DNA of 44,834 bases from Pseudomonadales bacterium (lineage in GTDB: Bacteria; Pseudomonadota; Gammaproteobacteria; Pseudomonadales; Halieaceae), in the NCBI GenBank assembly GCA_024234735.1, contig JACKNV010000016.1, positions 1 through 44,834 on the forward strand, read 5' to 3'. The stretch's first letter is position 1. Every line of letters starts with the position of its first letter. A program made the position numbers and the translations under genes. Below are positions 22,536-30,199 of the stretch, one piece after another. The notes beneath the pieces were generated by a model. It saw nothing but the letters and a program-made list of their open reading frames with translations. It ran no database searches and was not told the DNA's origin.

Positions 22536-24113
22536 ATGTCAGACCTCGGCAAGCAGATCGCCTCGCGCCGTACTTTCGCCATTATCTCCCACCCGGACGC
22601 GGGCAAGACCACCATCACGGAGAAGCTGTTGCTGCTGGGCAACGCTATCCAGGTGGCCGGTAGCGTCAAGGGCAAGAAGGGTCCGCACGCCACCTCCGAC
22701 TGGATGACGATGGAGCAGGAACGGGGCATCTCGGTGACCTCGTCGGTGATGCAGTTTCCCTACCGCGAGCGGATCGTCAACCTGCTGGACACCCCCGGTC
22801 ACGAGGACTTTTCCGAGGACACCTATCGCACGCTGACCGCGGTGGACTCGGCCCTCATGGTCATCGACGGGGCCAAGGGCGTGGAGGATCGCACCATCAA
22901 GCTGATGAATGTCTGCCGCCTGCGGGACACCCCTATCTTCAGCTTCGTCAACAAGATGGATCGGGATATCCGCGACCCCATCGAGTTGCTGGACGAGATC
23001 GAGGAGGTCCTCGCCATCCAGGGCGCGCCCATCAACTGGCCGGTTGGCATGGGCCGCGACTTCAAGGGGGTGTACAACCTCTATACCGACGTGATCCACC
23101 AGTACACCCCGGGCAAGGGTGCCGTACTGCCCGATGACCGCCGTATCGAGGGCCTGGCCAGCGACGCCGCCCGCGATCTGCTGGGCGCCGACTATGAGGA
23201 TTTCCTGGAGGAGATAGAGCTGGTGCGCGGCGCCAGCCACCCGTTCGATCAGGATGACTTTCTCGCCGGCCGCCTGAGCCCGGTATTCTTCGGTACCGCC
23301 CTGGGTAATTTCGGGGTGCGCGAGATGCTGGACGACTTCGTGCGCTGGGCACCACCCCCCCAGGCGCGCGCTACCACCACCCGCAAGGTGGCGGCGGACG
23401 AGACCGGCCTCAGCGGCTTCGTATTCAAGATACAGGCCAATATGGACCCCCGGCATCGCGACCGGATCGCCTTCATGCGGGTGTGTTCGGGGCGTTACGG
23501 CAAGGGGATGAAAATGCGCCATGTGCGCCTGGGCAAGGATGTGCGCATTGCCGATGCCGTCACCTTCAAGGCCGGTGAGCGCGAACTGGTGGAGGAGGCG
23601 GTGTCCGGGGACATCATCGGCCTGCACAACCACGGCACCATCCAGATCGGCGATACCTTCACCGAGGGCGAGGAACTCCAGTTCACCGGCATTCCGCATT
23701 TCGCCCCGGAACTGTTCCGCCGTATCCGTCTCACCGACCCGATGAAGTCCAAGCAGCTGCAGAAGGGCCTGCAGCAGCTGTCGGAGGAGGGTTCGACCCA
23801 GGTATTCGCTCCCATCAATAGCACCGACCTGGTGGTCGGCGCGGTCGGCCAACTGCAGTTTGACGTGGTGGCCTTCCGCCTCAAGGACGAGTACAAGGTG
23901 GAGGCGCGCTACGAGCCGGTCAATGTCTACACTGCGCGCTGGATTCACTGCGACGACGCCCGCAAGCTGGAGGAGTTCCGGCGCAAGGCGGCGGAGCACC
24001 TGTCGCTGGACGGGGGCGGCTATCTCACCTATCTGGCGCCCACCCGGGTCAATCTCTCATTGATGGAAGAGCGCTGGCCGGATATCGAGTTTCGGGCTAC
24101 CCGGGAGCACTGA
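22536..24113 (+). CDS. prfC: Peptide chain release factor 3 (GTPase RF3)
   Basis: 525-residue class II release factor that recycles RF1/RF2 from ribosomes by GTP hydrolysis. The G domain has G1 SHPDAGKTT (18-26), switch I RGISVTSSVMQF, G3 DTPGHEDFSED and G4 NKMDRD; the C-terminal domains carry the RF3 sequence MKSKQLQKGLQQLSEEG. ATG 22536 (MSDLGKQIASRRTFAIISHP) is the family start; 45 upstream in-frame codons are not conserved. It appears monocistronic, divergent from regB and convergent with the gpx-desaturase pair. Confidence 0.97.
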   Translation: MSDLGKQIASRRTFAIISHPDAGKTTITEKLLLLGNAIQVAGSVKGKKGPHATSDWMTMEQERGISVTSSVMQFPYRERIVNLLDTPGHEDFSEDTYRTLTAVDSALMVIDGAKGVEDRTIKLMNVCRLRDTPIFSFVNKMDRDIRDPIELLDEIEEVLAIQGAPINWPVGMGRDFKGVYNLYTDVIHQYTPGKGAVLPDDRRIEGLASDAARDLLGADYEDFLEEIELVRGASHPFDQDDFLAGRLSPVFFGTALGNFGVREMLDDFVRWAPPPQARATTTRKVAADETGLSGFVFKIQANMDPRHRDRIAFMRVCSGRYGKGMKMRHVRLGKDVRIADAVTFKAGERELVEEAVSGDIIGLHNHGTIQIGDTFTEGEELQFTGIPHFAPELFRRIRLTDPMKSKQLQKGLQQLSEEGSTQVFAPINSTDLVVGAVGQLQFDVVAFRLKDEYKVEARYEPVNVYTARWIHCDDARKLEEFRRKAAEHLSLDGGGYLTYLAPTRVNLSLMEERWPDIEFRATREH

Positions 24114-24480
24114 TGAGGTTCTGGGATTTCGCCGGGCCGCTGGCGGGAAGGGGTCGATGAATGCTCGTATGTTCTTGGGTCTCACCCCCCACCAGCCCTG
24201 GCACGGCGAATGGCTTCAGGATCCAACCTTAAGAGTTGCGCTCGATGGCAGGCTTGCGCCGGGGCCCCGCCCGAAAAAATCAGGCCACGCTCAGCGCAGC
24301 CAACAAACTCGGGGCTTTCTGCGAGGATTGTACGAGTCCCAAAAATTGCGCAGCAATTTTGGTCGAGTTCCGCAGCAGCCGAGTTTGTTGGCGGAGCTGT
24401 GGCCCTTTCGGGCGAGGTCCCCGGCGCAAGCCGGTGGGTTAAGAGAGTGCCGTTGCAGCCGTAACTGGTTCTGCAGCAGT
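24114..24480. other. Non-coding interval between convergent prfC and gpx
   Basis: No reading frame here resembles a protein family. The first 120 bases show nothing recognisable. From about 24229 to 24445 the interval is occupied by a long palindromic element bounded by TTAAGAG repeats (see the separate entry). The last 35 bases before the gpx stop show no clear terminator. Confidence 0.7.
24251..24432. repeat. Long imperfect palindrome, MITE-like or structured RNA element
   Basis: Four blocks of the left arm pair in order with the right arm: 24251-24264 with 24419-24432 (14 bp), 24268-24276 with 24406-24414 (9 bp), 24283-24288 with 24399-24404 (6 bp), and 24300-24312 with 24379-24391 (13 bp). 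The 66-base centre has a further CTGCG/CGCAG pairing (24319-24323, 24371-24375) and an apical hairpin AAAATTGC/GCAATTTT (24342-24349, 24353-24360, loop GCA). TTAAGAG occurs directly at 24229-24235 and 24439-24445, like a target-site duplication. It encodes no protein and would fold as one elongated hairpin in either transcript. Confidence 0.75.
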
Positions 24481-24966
24481 TTATTTCAACAGCTTCTTGA
24501 CGTCCCGCTCGATCGCCGCAGGCTTGTCCATCGGCGCGTAGCGCTTCACCACATTGCCGTCGGCATCGATCAGGAACTTGGTGAAATTCCACTTGATACG
24601 CTCGGTGCCCAGGGCCCCTGGGGCCGCTTTCTTGAGGTGCTTGAACAGCGGGTCGGCGCCGCTGCCATTGACCTCGATCTTGCCGAACATGGGGAAGCTG
24701 ACGCCGTAATTCAGCTGGCAGAATTCCATGATCTCGTCATTACTGCCCGGGTCCTGCTTGCCGAACTGGTTGCAGGGAAACCCCAGGATCTCGAAGCCCC
24801 TGTCCTGGTACTTTTCATACAGCTCCTCCAGGCCGGCGAACTGCGGGGTGAAGCCACATTTGGAGGCGGTATTCACCACCAGCAGCACCTTGCCCCGGTA
24901 ATCGGCCAGGGACTTCTTGTTGCCGCCGGGGGTGGCACAGCTGAAATCGTAGACGGTGGATGCCAT
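24481..24966 (-). CDS. Glutathione peroxidase family thiol peroxidase
   Basis: 161-residue protein of the GPx family that reduces peroxides. The peroxidatic Cys37 lies in VNTASKCGFTPQ, with Gln67 in FPCNQFG and Trp126 in IKWNFTKFL completing the catalytic set; Cys83 is a candidate resolving cysteine, as in thioredoxin-dependent GPx. It is a Cys, not selenocysteine, enzyme, and has no signal peptide. It follows the desaturase gene by 28 bases on the same strand, so the two are probably co-transcribed, hinting at a role with lipid peroxides. Whether glutathione or thioredoxin is the donor cannot be told. Confidence 0.93.
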   Translation of the reverse strand: MASTVYDFSCATPGGNKKSLADYRGKVLLVVNTASKCGFTPQFAGLEELYEKYQDRGFEILGFPCNQFGKQDPGSNDEIMEFCQLNYGVSFPMFGKIEVNGSGADPLFKHLKKAAPGALGTERIKWNFTKFLIDADGNVVKRYAPMDKPAAIERDVKKLLK

Positions 24967-24994
24967 GATCGCGCTCTCTCCTCAGTGGTGGGCC

Positions 24995-26176
24995 TCAGGC
25001 CAGTCGGGCCTGTTGCAACTGCAGCTGTTCCATCAGCAGGCCCAGGCGCTTGCGCTGCATCTTCAGGGAGTATTCCAGCTCCTTCAGCTTGGTGCGCACG
25101 GCGGCGTGCTCCCATTTGTGCTGCAGGTGCTGTCTTTTCTCTTCCAGTACGCCGCCCAACTGCTCGCGGGTGCGGCCGTAGCGCTGGGCCTGCAGCGCTT
25201 TCCAGCGGTTGATGGATTCGGTGAATTCCAGGTACTCCCGCTCCAGGATGGCGCGCAGGGACTCGCAGTTGCCGCTTTGCTGCAGCTTGCGGTGCGCGCG
25301 CTGGAACTCGGTGTCCAGGATGGCGCGCTGTATCCTGAAGTCCGGGACCCGCCTGAGGTTGGTTGCCAGGCCCACCCGGGAACAGAGATTGATCATCCAC
25401 TTGGTCGGGTCCCACTGCCACCAGCGGATGCCGTTGCGATAGTCGCCCTGAAAGATATGGTGGAAGTTGTGGTAGCCCTCGCCATAGGTCAGGAAGGCCA
25501 GCAGGCCGTTGTCGCGGGCGCTGTTGGCCTCGGTGTAGGGGCGGCTGCCCCAGTAGTGGGCCAGGGAATTAATGAAGAAGGTGACGTGGTGGTTGACCAC
25601 CAGGCGCAGCAGGCCCACCAGCAGCACCGTGCCGATAATGTCACCGTGCCAGGCGCCCAGGCCGATGGGCAGCAACAGGTTCATGCCGATCGTCAGGGGT
25701 ACGTAGTGGCGATGCTGCCACATGACCACGGGGTCGTTCTCCAGGTCCCGGGCATTGCTGAAATCCGGCTGGTTGCGCTGGTAGCGGCGCAGCATCCAGC
25801 CCATGTGACTGAACCACAACCCGCGGCCGGCGGAATAGGGGTCCCTGGCATCGTCGTCCACATAGCGGTGGTGGCGGCGGTGGTCGGAGGCCCATATCAG
25901 GATGCTGTTCTGCAGGGCGCCGGCCCCCCAGCAGGCGAAGAACCACTTGAGCGGGCTGCGGGCCTCATAGGCGCGGTGCGACCACAGGCGGTGGTACCCG
26001 CCGGTGATGGACATGCCATTGAGGTACAGGAACAGCAGCGCCCAGCCCCACTGCAGGGCGTCGAAGCCATGGTACAGCCCCCACGCGGGGACCAGTAGCA
26101 CGGCCGCCAGCGGCAGGCCGACGAAGATCGCCACGTTGATCGGGATCAGGGGCGGTTTGGTGTTGGCGGTACTCAT
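24995..26176 (-). CDS. Acyl-CoA delta-9-type fatty acid desaturase with a helical C-terminal extension
   Basis: 393-residue membrane di-iron desaturase. The three histidine boxes are HRLWSH (62-67), HRRHH (99-103) and HNFHH (236-240), with extra ligands likely in NSLAHYWG, and about four membrane segments (14-35, 43-60, 160-200). This matches the stearoyl-CoA/DesC class that introduces cis double bonds into saturated acyl chains and adjusts membrane fluidity. Residues from about 290 on form a Gln/Arg/Leu-rich, probably coiled-coil tail of roughly 100 residues, longer than many bacterial homologues. gpx follows in the same transcript. A divergent MATE gene starts 173 bases away. Confidence 0.93.
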   Translation of the reverse strand: MSTANTKPPLIPINVAIFVGLPLAAVLLVPAWGLYHGFDALQWGWALLFLYLNGMSITGGYHRLWSHRAYEARSPLKWFFACWGAGALQNSILIWASDHRRHHRYVDDDARDPYSAGRGLWFSHMGWMLRRYQRNQPDFSNARDLENDPVVMWQHRHYVPLTIGMNLLLPIGLGAWHGDIIGTVLLVGLLRLVVNHHVTFFINSLAHYWGSRPYTEANSARDNGLLAFLTYGEGYHNFHHIFQGDYRNGIRWWQWDPTKWMINLCSRVGLATNLRRVPDFRIQRAILDTEFQRAHRKLQQSGNCESLRAILEREYLEFTESINRWKALQAQRYGRTREQLGGVLEEKRQHLQHKWEHAAVRTKLKELEYSLKMQRKRLGLLMEQLQLQQARLA

Positions 26177-26349
26177 GCAACCAGGTTTCTCTCAGGCTGT
26201 TGTCGACAGGCTGCCAATGGTAGCCTGCGGCGGCGCGAAAGTCCTGCTGCATTTCGGCCTCGCCCGTGGCGAGCGCCGCCGGTGCGCCACCGTGCGGCGT
26301 ATCTACAGTATCATGCGCCTTTCGTCTGCGGAGCTGATATCGTCCCGGC

Positions 26350-27768
26350 ATGGCCGTCTCCTCGAACAAAGCGGTATTCCTGCATGGCTCCACCATGCGC
26401 CACGTGCTGGTAATGACCGCGGCCAGTGCCACCGGGCTGGTGGCCATGTTTGCCGTGGATATGGTCGATATGTACTTCCTCACCCTGCTGGGAGAGCAGG
26501 AGCTGGCGGCGGCGGTGGGCTTTGCCGGTACCCTGTTGTTTTTCCTGGTGTCGGTGAGTATCGGCCTGCAGATCGCCTTGGGCGCCCTGGTGGCCCGCTC
26601 CGAGGGTGCCCACCGGCGCGACCTCGCGCGGCGCTATTGCAGCAGCTCGCTGTTGTTCAATTTCCTGGTTGCCGCCGTTATCAGCGCCATCGCCTGGTTT
26701 CACCTGCCGGCCCTGCTCGCCCTGTTGGGCGCCTCCGGCAAGACCCTCGAATACGCCGTGAGCTATGCCGGTATCGTGCTGCCGAGCATGCCGGTGCTGG
26801 TGCTGGGCATGAGCGCCGCCACCGCCGTGCGCGCCGTCGGCGATGCCCGCCGGTCCATGTGGGCCACGGTATTGGGCTCGCTGGTGAACGCGGTACTTGA
26901 CCCCCTGTTCATCTTCACTTTCGGCTGGGGGCTGGAGGGAGCCGCCCTGGCCTCGGTGTGTGCCAGGCTGGTGGTACTGGGCGTTGCCTGGCACGCACTG
27001 GCCGTGGTGCACGCCATGCCCTGCAGGGTGAGCCGGGCGCAATTCCTGGCCGATATACGGCCGATCATGGGGATAGCCGGCCCGGCGGTGTTGACCAATA
27101 TCGCCACGCCCCTGGGCGGCAGCTTCGTGCTGGCGACCATGTCCCGCTTCGGGGACAGCGCGGTGGCGGGCGCCGCGATCATGGGGCGTATCACCCCCCT
27201 TGCCTTTGCCGCGGTATTTGCCCTGTCGGGGGCGATCGGGCCTATCCTGGGCCAGAATGCGGGCGCCGGGCGCTTCGATCGGGTGCGCTCCACGCTGGTT
27301 AACTCCCTGGTGTTCAACGTGGTGTACGTGGTCTTTGTGTGGCTGCTGTTGTGGGCCGGTGCGGAGCTTATCGTGCGGGTTTTTTCCGCCAGCGACGAGG
27401 CCCGCGAGCTGATCCTGTTCTACTGTCATTTCCTGGTGGGTGCCTTCGCCTTCAACGGCTTCCTGTTTGTCGCCAATACCAGTTTCAACAACCTTCGGCA
27501 CGCCCACTGGGCCACCTGCTTCAACTTCGGGCGGGCCCTGCTGGGTACCATTCCCGCGGTCTACTTCGGGGCGCGTTGGTTCGGGCCGCGCGGGGTGATG
27601 GCGGGTGAGGCGTTCGGGGCCATGCTGTTTGGCCTGCTGGCCGTCGCCGCGGCCTTCGCCCTGGTGCGCCGCCTGGAGCGCGAGCAGCGCCCCACCGAGC
27701 CTGTCAACGGCAACCTGGGGGCGGTGCCGGTGGTCGGCACCACGGTGAGCCGGGAGCCACCCCTGTAG
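26350..27768 (+). CDS. MATE-family multidrug/cation antiporter
   Basis: 472-residue inner-membrane exporter with twelve predicted membrane segments in two related halves; family segments include FAVDMVDMYFLTLLG near the start, ALGALVARSEGAH, GWGLEGAALASV and SGAIGPILGQNAGAG in the second half. Such proteins expel cationic compounds using Na+ or H+ gradients; the substrate is unknown. ATG 26350 is used but an in-frame ATG at 26395 (MRHVLVMTAA) is also possible and neither has an obvious ribosome site. A short inverted repeat CAGGCT/AGCCTG at 26207-26227 lies in the divergent promoter gap. Confidence 0.92.
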   Translation: MAVSSNKAVFLHGSTMRHVLVMTAASATGLVAMFAVDMVDMYFLTLLGEQELAAAVGFAGTLLFFLVSVSIGLQIALGALVARSEGAHRRDLARRYCSSSLLFNFLVAAVISAIAWFHLPALLALLGASGKTLEYAVSYAGIVLPSMPVLVLGMSAATAVRAVGDARRSMWATVLGSLVNAVLDPLFIFTFGWGLEGAALASVCARLVVLGVAWHALAVVHAMPCRVSRAQFLADIRPIMGIAGPAVLTNIATPLGGSFVLATMSRFGDSAVAGAAIMGRITPLAFAAVFALSGAIGPILGQNAGAGRFDRVRSTLVNSLVFNVVYVVFVWLLLWAGAELIVRVFSASDEARELILFYCHFLVGAFAFNGFLFVANTSFNNLRHAHWATCFNFGRALLGTIPAVYFGARWFGPRGVMAGEAFGAMLFGLLAVAAAFALVRRLEREQRPTEPVNGNLGAVPVVGTTVSREPPL

Positions 27769-27813
27769 TGGCTGCCCGGTCGTCGGGCTGCGCCTCGAGC
27801 GCGGTTACGGAAC

Positions 27814-29157
27814 CTAGAGCTTTTCCAGGTAGGACTGGTATTCAAGGGTGGTGATGCGCCTGCGGAACTCGGCGATTTCCTGCTCCTTGGTCAGGGTGAA
27901 AATACGCTGCAGCTCGGGCCCCATGGCCTTGCGGATGAATTCGGACTCACTGAACAGGCGCACCGCTTCGGGCATGTAGACCGGCAGCAGGTCCGTCTCC
28001 TTGGCGTAGCCGTCGCCGGTGACCGGCTTGCCCGGCGACAGGTTGTTGAGCATGCCCTCCAGCATCGCCGACAGCAGTACCGCGAACATCAGGTAGGGAT
28101 TGGTGTCGGAGCCGGCCACCCGGTGCTCCAGGCGGCGGGCGCTGTTGCTGCCAGCGGGCACCCGCACCGCCACGGTGCGGTTCTCGTAGCCCCAACTGGG
28201 GAAGGTGGGGGCGTGGCACCCCGGCTGGAAGCGCCGGTAGGCGTTGAAGCTCGGGGCGAAAATAGCGACCGAATCGGCCATGTGCTGCAGGCAGCCACCG
28301 ATGGCGTTGTGCAGTAGCGGGGTGCCCAGCTCGGTGCCGTCGTCAAAAATATTGACGCCTTTCTCGTCCAGCACGCTGCAGTGAACGTGCATGCCATTGC
28401 CGGCTTCGTCTTCGAAAGGCTTGGGCATGAAGCTGGCGACCAGGCCGTGCTTGCCGGCCACGCCCTTGATCAGGCGCTTCATCATCATGATCTGTTTCGC
28501 CGCCAGCACCGGGTTGTCGACGTGCTGCATATTGATTTCATACTGTGATGGCGCCGATTCCTTGACCACGCCGTCAAAGGGCAGGTCCTGGATCTCGCAG
28601 GCGATGCGCAGGTCTTCCAGCATGGCCTGGTTGTGGTTGAGCACATCCAGGCCATAGGTGTTGCCGCCAACCGGGGACTGGTTGGGCAGGCTGGGGCAGG
28701 TGTGCAGTGGCGCCGATTCGTCCCAGCGCACCAGGCTGAACTCCAGCTCGGCGGCGACCACCGGGCGCCATCCCTCTTCCTGGAACAGGGCGAGCACCTG
28801 CTTGAGCACATGTCGCGGGTCGCCCATGTAGGGCGCGCCATCGTCGTTGAACATGGACAGCATGACCTGGCCGTGCTGTTGCTGGGGCGACCAGGGGGTG
28901 GGCAGCAGTGATCCCTCCACGGGGCGGCACACGCCGTCGGCGTCGCCGGTGGCGAATACCAGCTGTTCCACATCGCGGCCCCAGATATCCAGGCTGAGGG
29001 CGGTTTTGGGCAGCTTCAGCTCGCCATCAAAGATGGTGCGTAATTTGTAACGTGGCAGCCACTTGCCTCGCATCACGCCATTGCAATCGGGCAGCAGGAC
29101 CTCGATCGTGGTGATTTCCGGGTGGGCTCGCAGGAACCAGTCGGCCTCTAGCGACAT
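27814..29157 (-). CDS. Glutamine synthetase family protein, gamma-glutamylpolyamine synthetase (PuuA) type
   Basis: 447-residue ATP-dependent ligase of the glutamine synthetase fold. Metal and substrate segments are seen: VVAAELEFSLV, ESAPSQYEINMQH, GNGMHVHCSVLD, and ENRTVAVRVPAGSNSARRLEHRVAGSDTNP read across the active site. Start MSLEADWFLRAHPEITTIEVLLPDCNGVMRGKWLP and length fit PuuA-like enzymes that glutamylate putrescine or similar amines, rather than GlnA. No other puu genes are adjacent, so the substrate is uncertain. A LuxR-type regulator lies 101 bases upstream on the same strand. Confidence 0.85.
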   Translation of the reverse strand: MSLEADWFLRAHPEITTIEVLLPDCNGVMRGKWLPRYKLRTIFDGELKLPKTALSLDIWGRDVEQLVFATGDADGVCRPVEGSLLPTPWSPQQQHGQVMLSMFNDDGAPYMGDPRHVLKQVLALFQEEGWRPVVAAELEFSLVRWDESAPLHTCPSLPNQSPVGGNTYGLDVLNHNQAMLEDLRIACEIQDLPFDGVVKESAPSQYEINMQHVDNPVLAAKQIMMMKRLIKGVAGKHGLVASFMPKPFEDEAGNGMHVHCSVLDEKGVNIFDDGTELGTPLLHNAIGGCLQHMADSVAIFAPSFNAYRRFQPGCHAPTFPSWGYENRTVAVRVPAGSNSARRLEHRVAGSDTNPYLMFAVLLSAMLEGMLNNLSPGKPVTGDGYAKETDLLPVYMPEAVRLFSESEFIRKAMGPELQRIFTLTKEQEIAEFRRRITTLEYQSYLEKL

Positions 29158-29172
29158 TGTATCACCGCATGT

Positions 29173-29232
29173 TTACCGGTAAGGGCGCACTATCCATGCT
29201 ATGCCGGGGCGGCTCAATGCCCTAGTTTGGGC
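29173..29232 (-). promoter_or_regulatory. Palindromes upstream of the glutamine-synthetase-like gene
   Basis: The gap between the two minus-strand genes contains a perfect palindrome TTACCGGTAA (29173-29182) 15 bases before the start codon and GCCC/GGGC arms around TAGTTT at 29219-29232. Either could bind the neighbouring LuxR-type protein. No clear sigma-70 promoter is seen. Confidence 0.35.
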
Positions 29233-29258
29233 AAGCGCCCGGGACTGTGACCTGGTTC

Positions 29259-30104
29259 TCAGCGCGGGGACATGTAGACCGCCAGCGGGTCCCCGCCAGC
29301 GGCGGAGCCCAGGCATGACAGCGAGTTGATGAACAGGGAAAACAGGTCGGTCTGGGAGCTGACATCCAGTTTGCGGTAGATGCTCTTGCGATGGCGTCGC
29401 ACGGTTTCCAGGGCGATGCCCAGGCGCTGCGCCGAGGTGTCCGTGCCGTAGCCGCGCAGCATCAGTTCCAGCACGCCTTTTTCCCGCGGCGAGAGAATCG
29501 AGGCTCCGAAGGTCTTGAAGGCCAGGTCGATCTGGTGATCTATGCCCGGCTGGATCAGGTGGGTCACGGCGAAGCTGTCGTGCTCGCTGTGGCATTTGAG
29601 CAGCTCCGATATCGGCTCGGCCAGCAGGTACAGCGTTTCGTACTCCTCGTCGGTGAACTCGCCGTGCTGCGGCAGGCGCATCATATCCAGGTTGATCACG
29701 TTGCCGCCGCGCAGCTTGGCGATATAGGCGGCCTCGTCCACGGTGCCGGTATCGGCGTAGTACTCGCGGTAGTAATCCGATTCTTCCAGCTTGCCCAGGG
29801 TGATCCGAGACATGCGGTAGATCTTGGAGCGGGGCTGCTCCATGGAGGTGCGGTAAAACGGGTCTTCACGATAGGGGCCGTCGAGGTAGTGCTCGACCTG
29901 GCCCGCATAGGCGTGATCCGGAATCTGGTGAAACAGGATCCGCGGGGGCAGCTCGCGGTGAAACAGCCAGACCTGGGGGTAGTCGAAGCTGACCTGGCCC
30001 TGGATCGCTTCGATGAGGGTGGGAAAAAACATGTCCGTCCCCAGCGCGGCGATCGACCTGGAGATGTCCCGATTCCATCTGCTCAGTTGTTTGATGTCGG
30101 TCAT
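29259..30104 (-). CDS. LuxR-family transcriptional regulator
   Basis: 281-residue protein with a C-terminal GerE/LuxR HTH at about 203-260: LSPREKGVLELMLRGYGTDT then AQRLGIALETVRRHRKSIYRKLDV. The N-terminal 180 residues show no receiver domain signature and no clear acyl-homoserine-lactone pocket, so the signal is unknown; it may be a metabolite-sensing domain. It is upstream of and codirectional with the glutamine-synthetase-like gene, suggesting it controls amine use. A -35-like TTGACA (30171-30166) lies upstream with only a weak -10. Confidence 0.85.
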   Translation of the reverse strand: MTDIKQLSRWNRDISRSIAALGTDMFFPTLIEAIQGQVSFDYPQVWLFHRELPPRILFHQIPDHAYAGQVEHYLDGPYREDPFYRTSMEQPRSKIYRMSRITLGKLEESDYYREYYADTGTVDEAAYIAKLRGGNVINLDMMRLPQHGEFTDEEYETLYLLAEPISELLKCHSEHDSFAVTHLIQPGIDHQIDLAFKTFGASILSPREKGVLELMLRGYGTDTSAQRLGIALETVRRHRKSIYRKLDVSSQTDLFSLFINSLSCLGSAAGGDPLAVYMSPR

Positions 30105-30182
30105 TCGGTCTTATTGAGGCCTGCCGTGTGTCCCCGTGCCCCATATTGGTGGGCCGGGTATCCATTGTCAAACACTACTGCC

Positions 30183-30199
30183 GCGGGGTCGGCCCCCGC
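30183..30199 (-). terminator. GC hairpin directly after proS
   Basis: Arms GCGGGG (30183-30188) and CCCCGC (30194-30199) begin right after the proS stop at 30200-30202. No T-run follows, so termination would be weak or Rho-assisted. Confidence 0.35.

Noticed and set aside
24221..24445. Possible integron attC site (ATCCAAC at the left, GTTAAGA at the right of the palindrome)
   Set aside because: The right end breaks GTTRRRY at its last base, the two boxes are not complementary, and no integrase or cassette genes are nearby.
24157..25212. 351-codon plus-strand open frame across the palindrome and gpx
   Set aside because: It is antisense to gpx and the desaturase; its sequence is the complement of those genes and of the palindrome.
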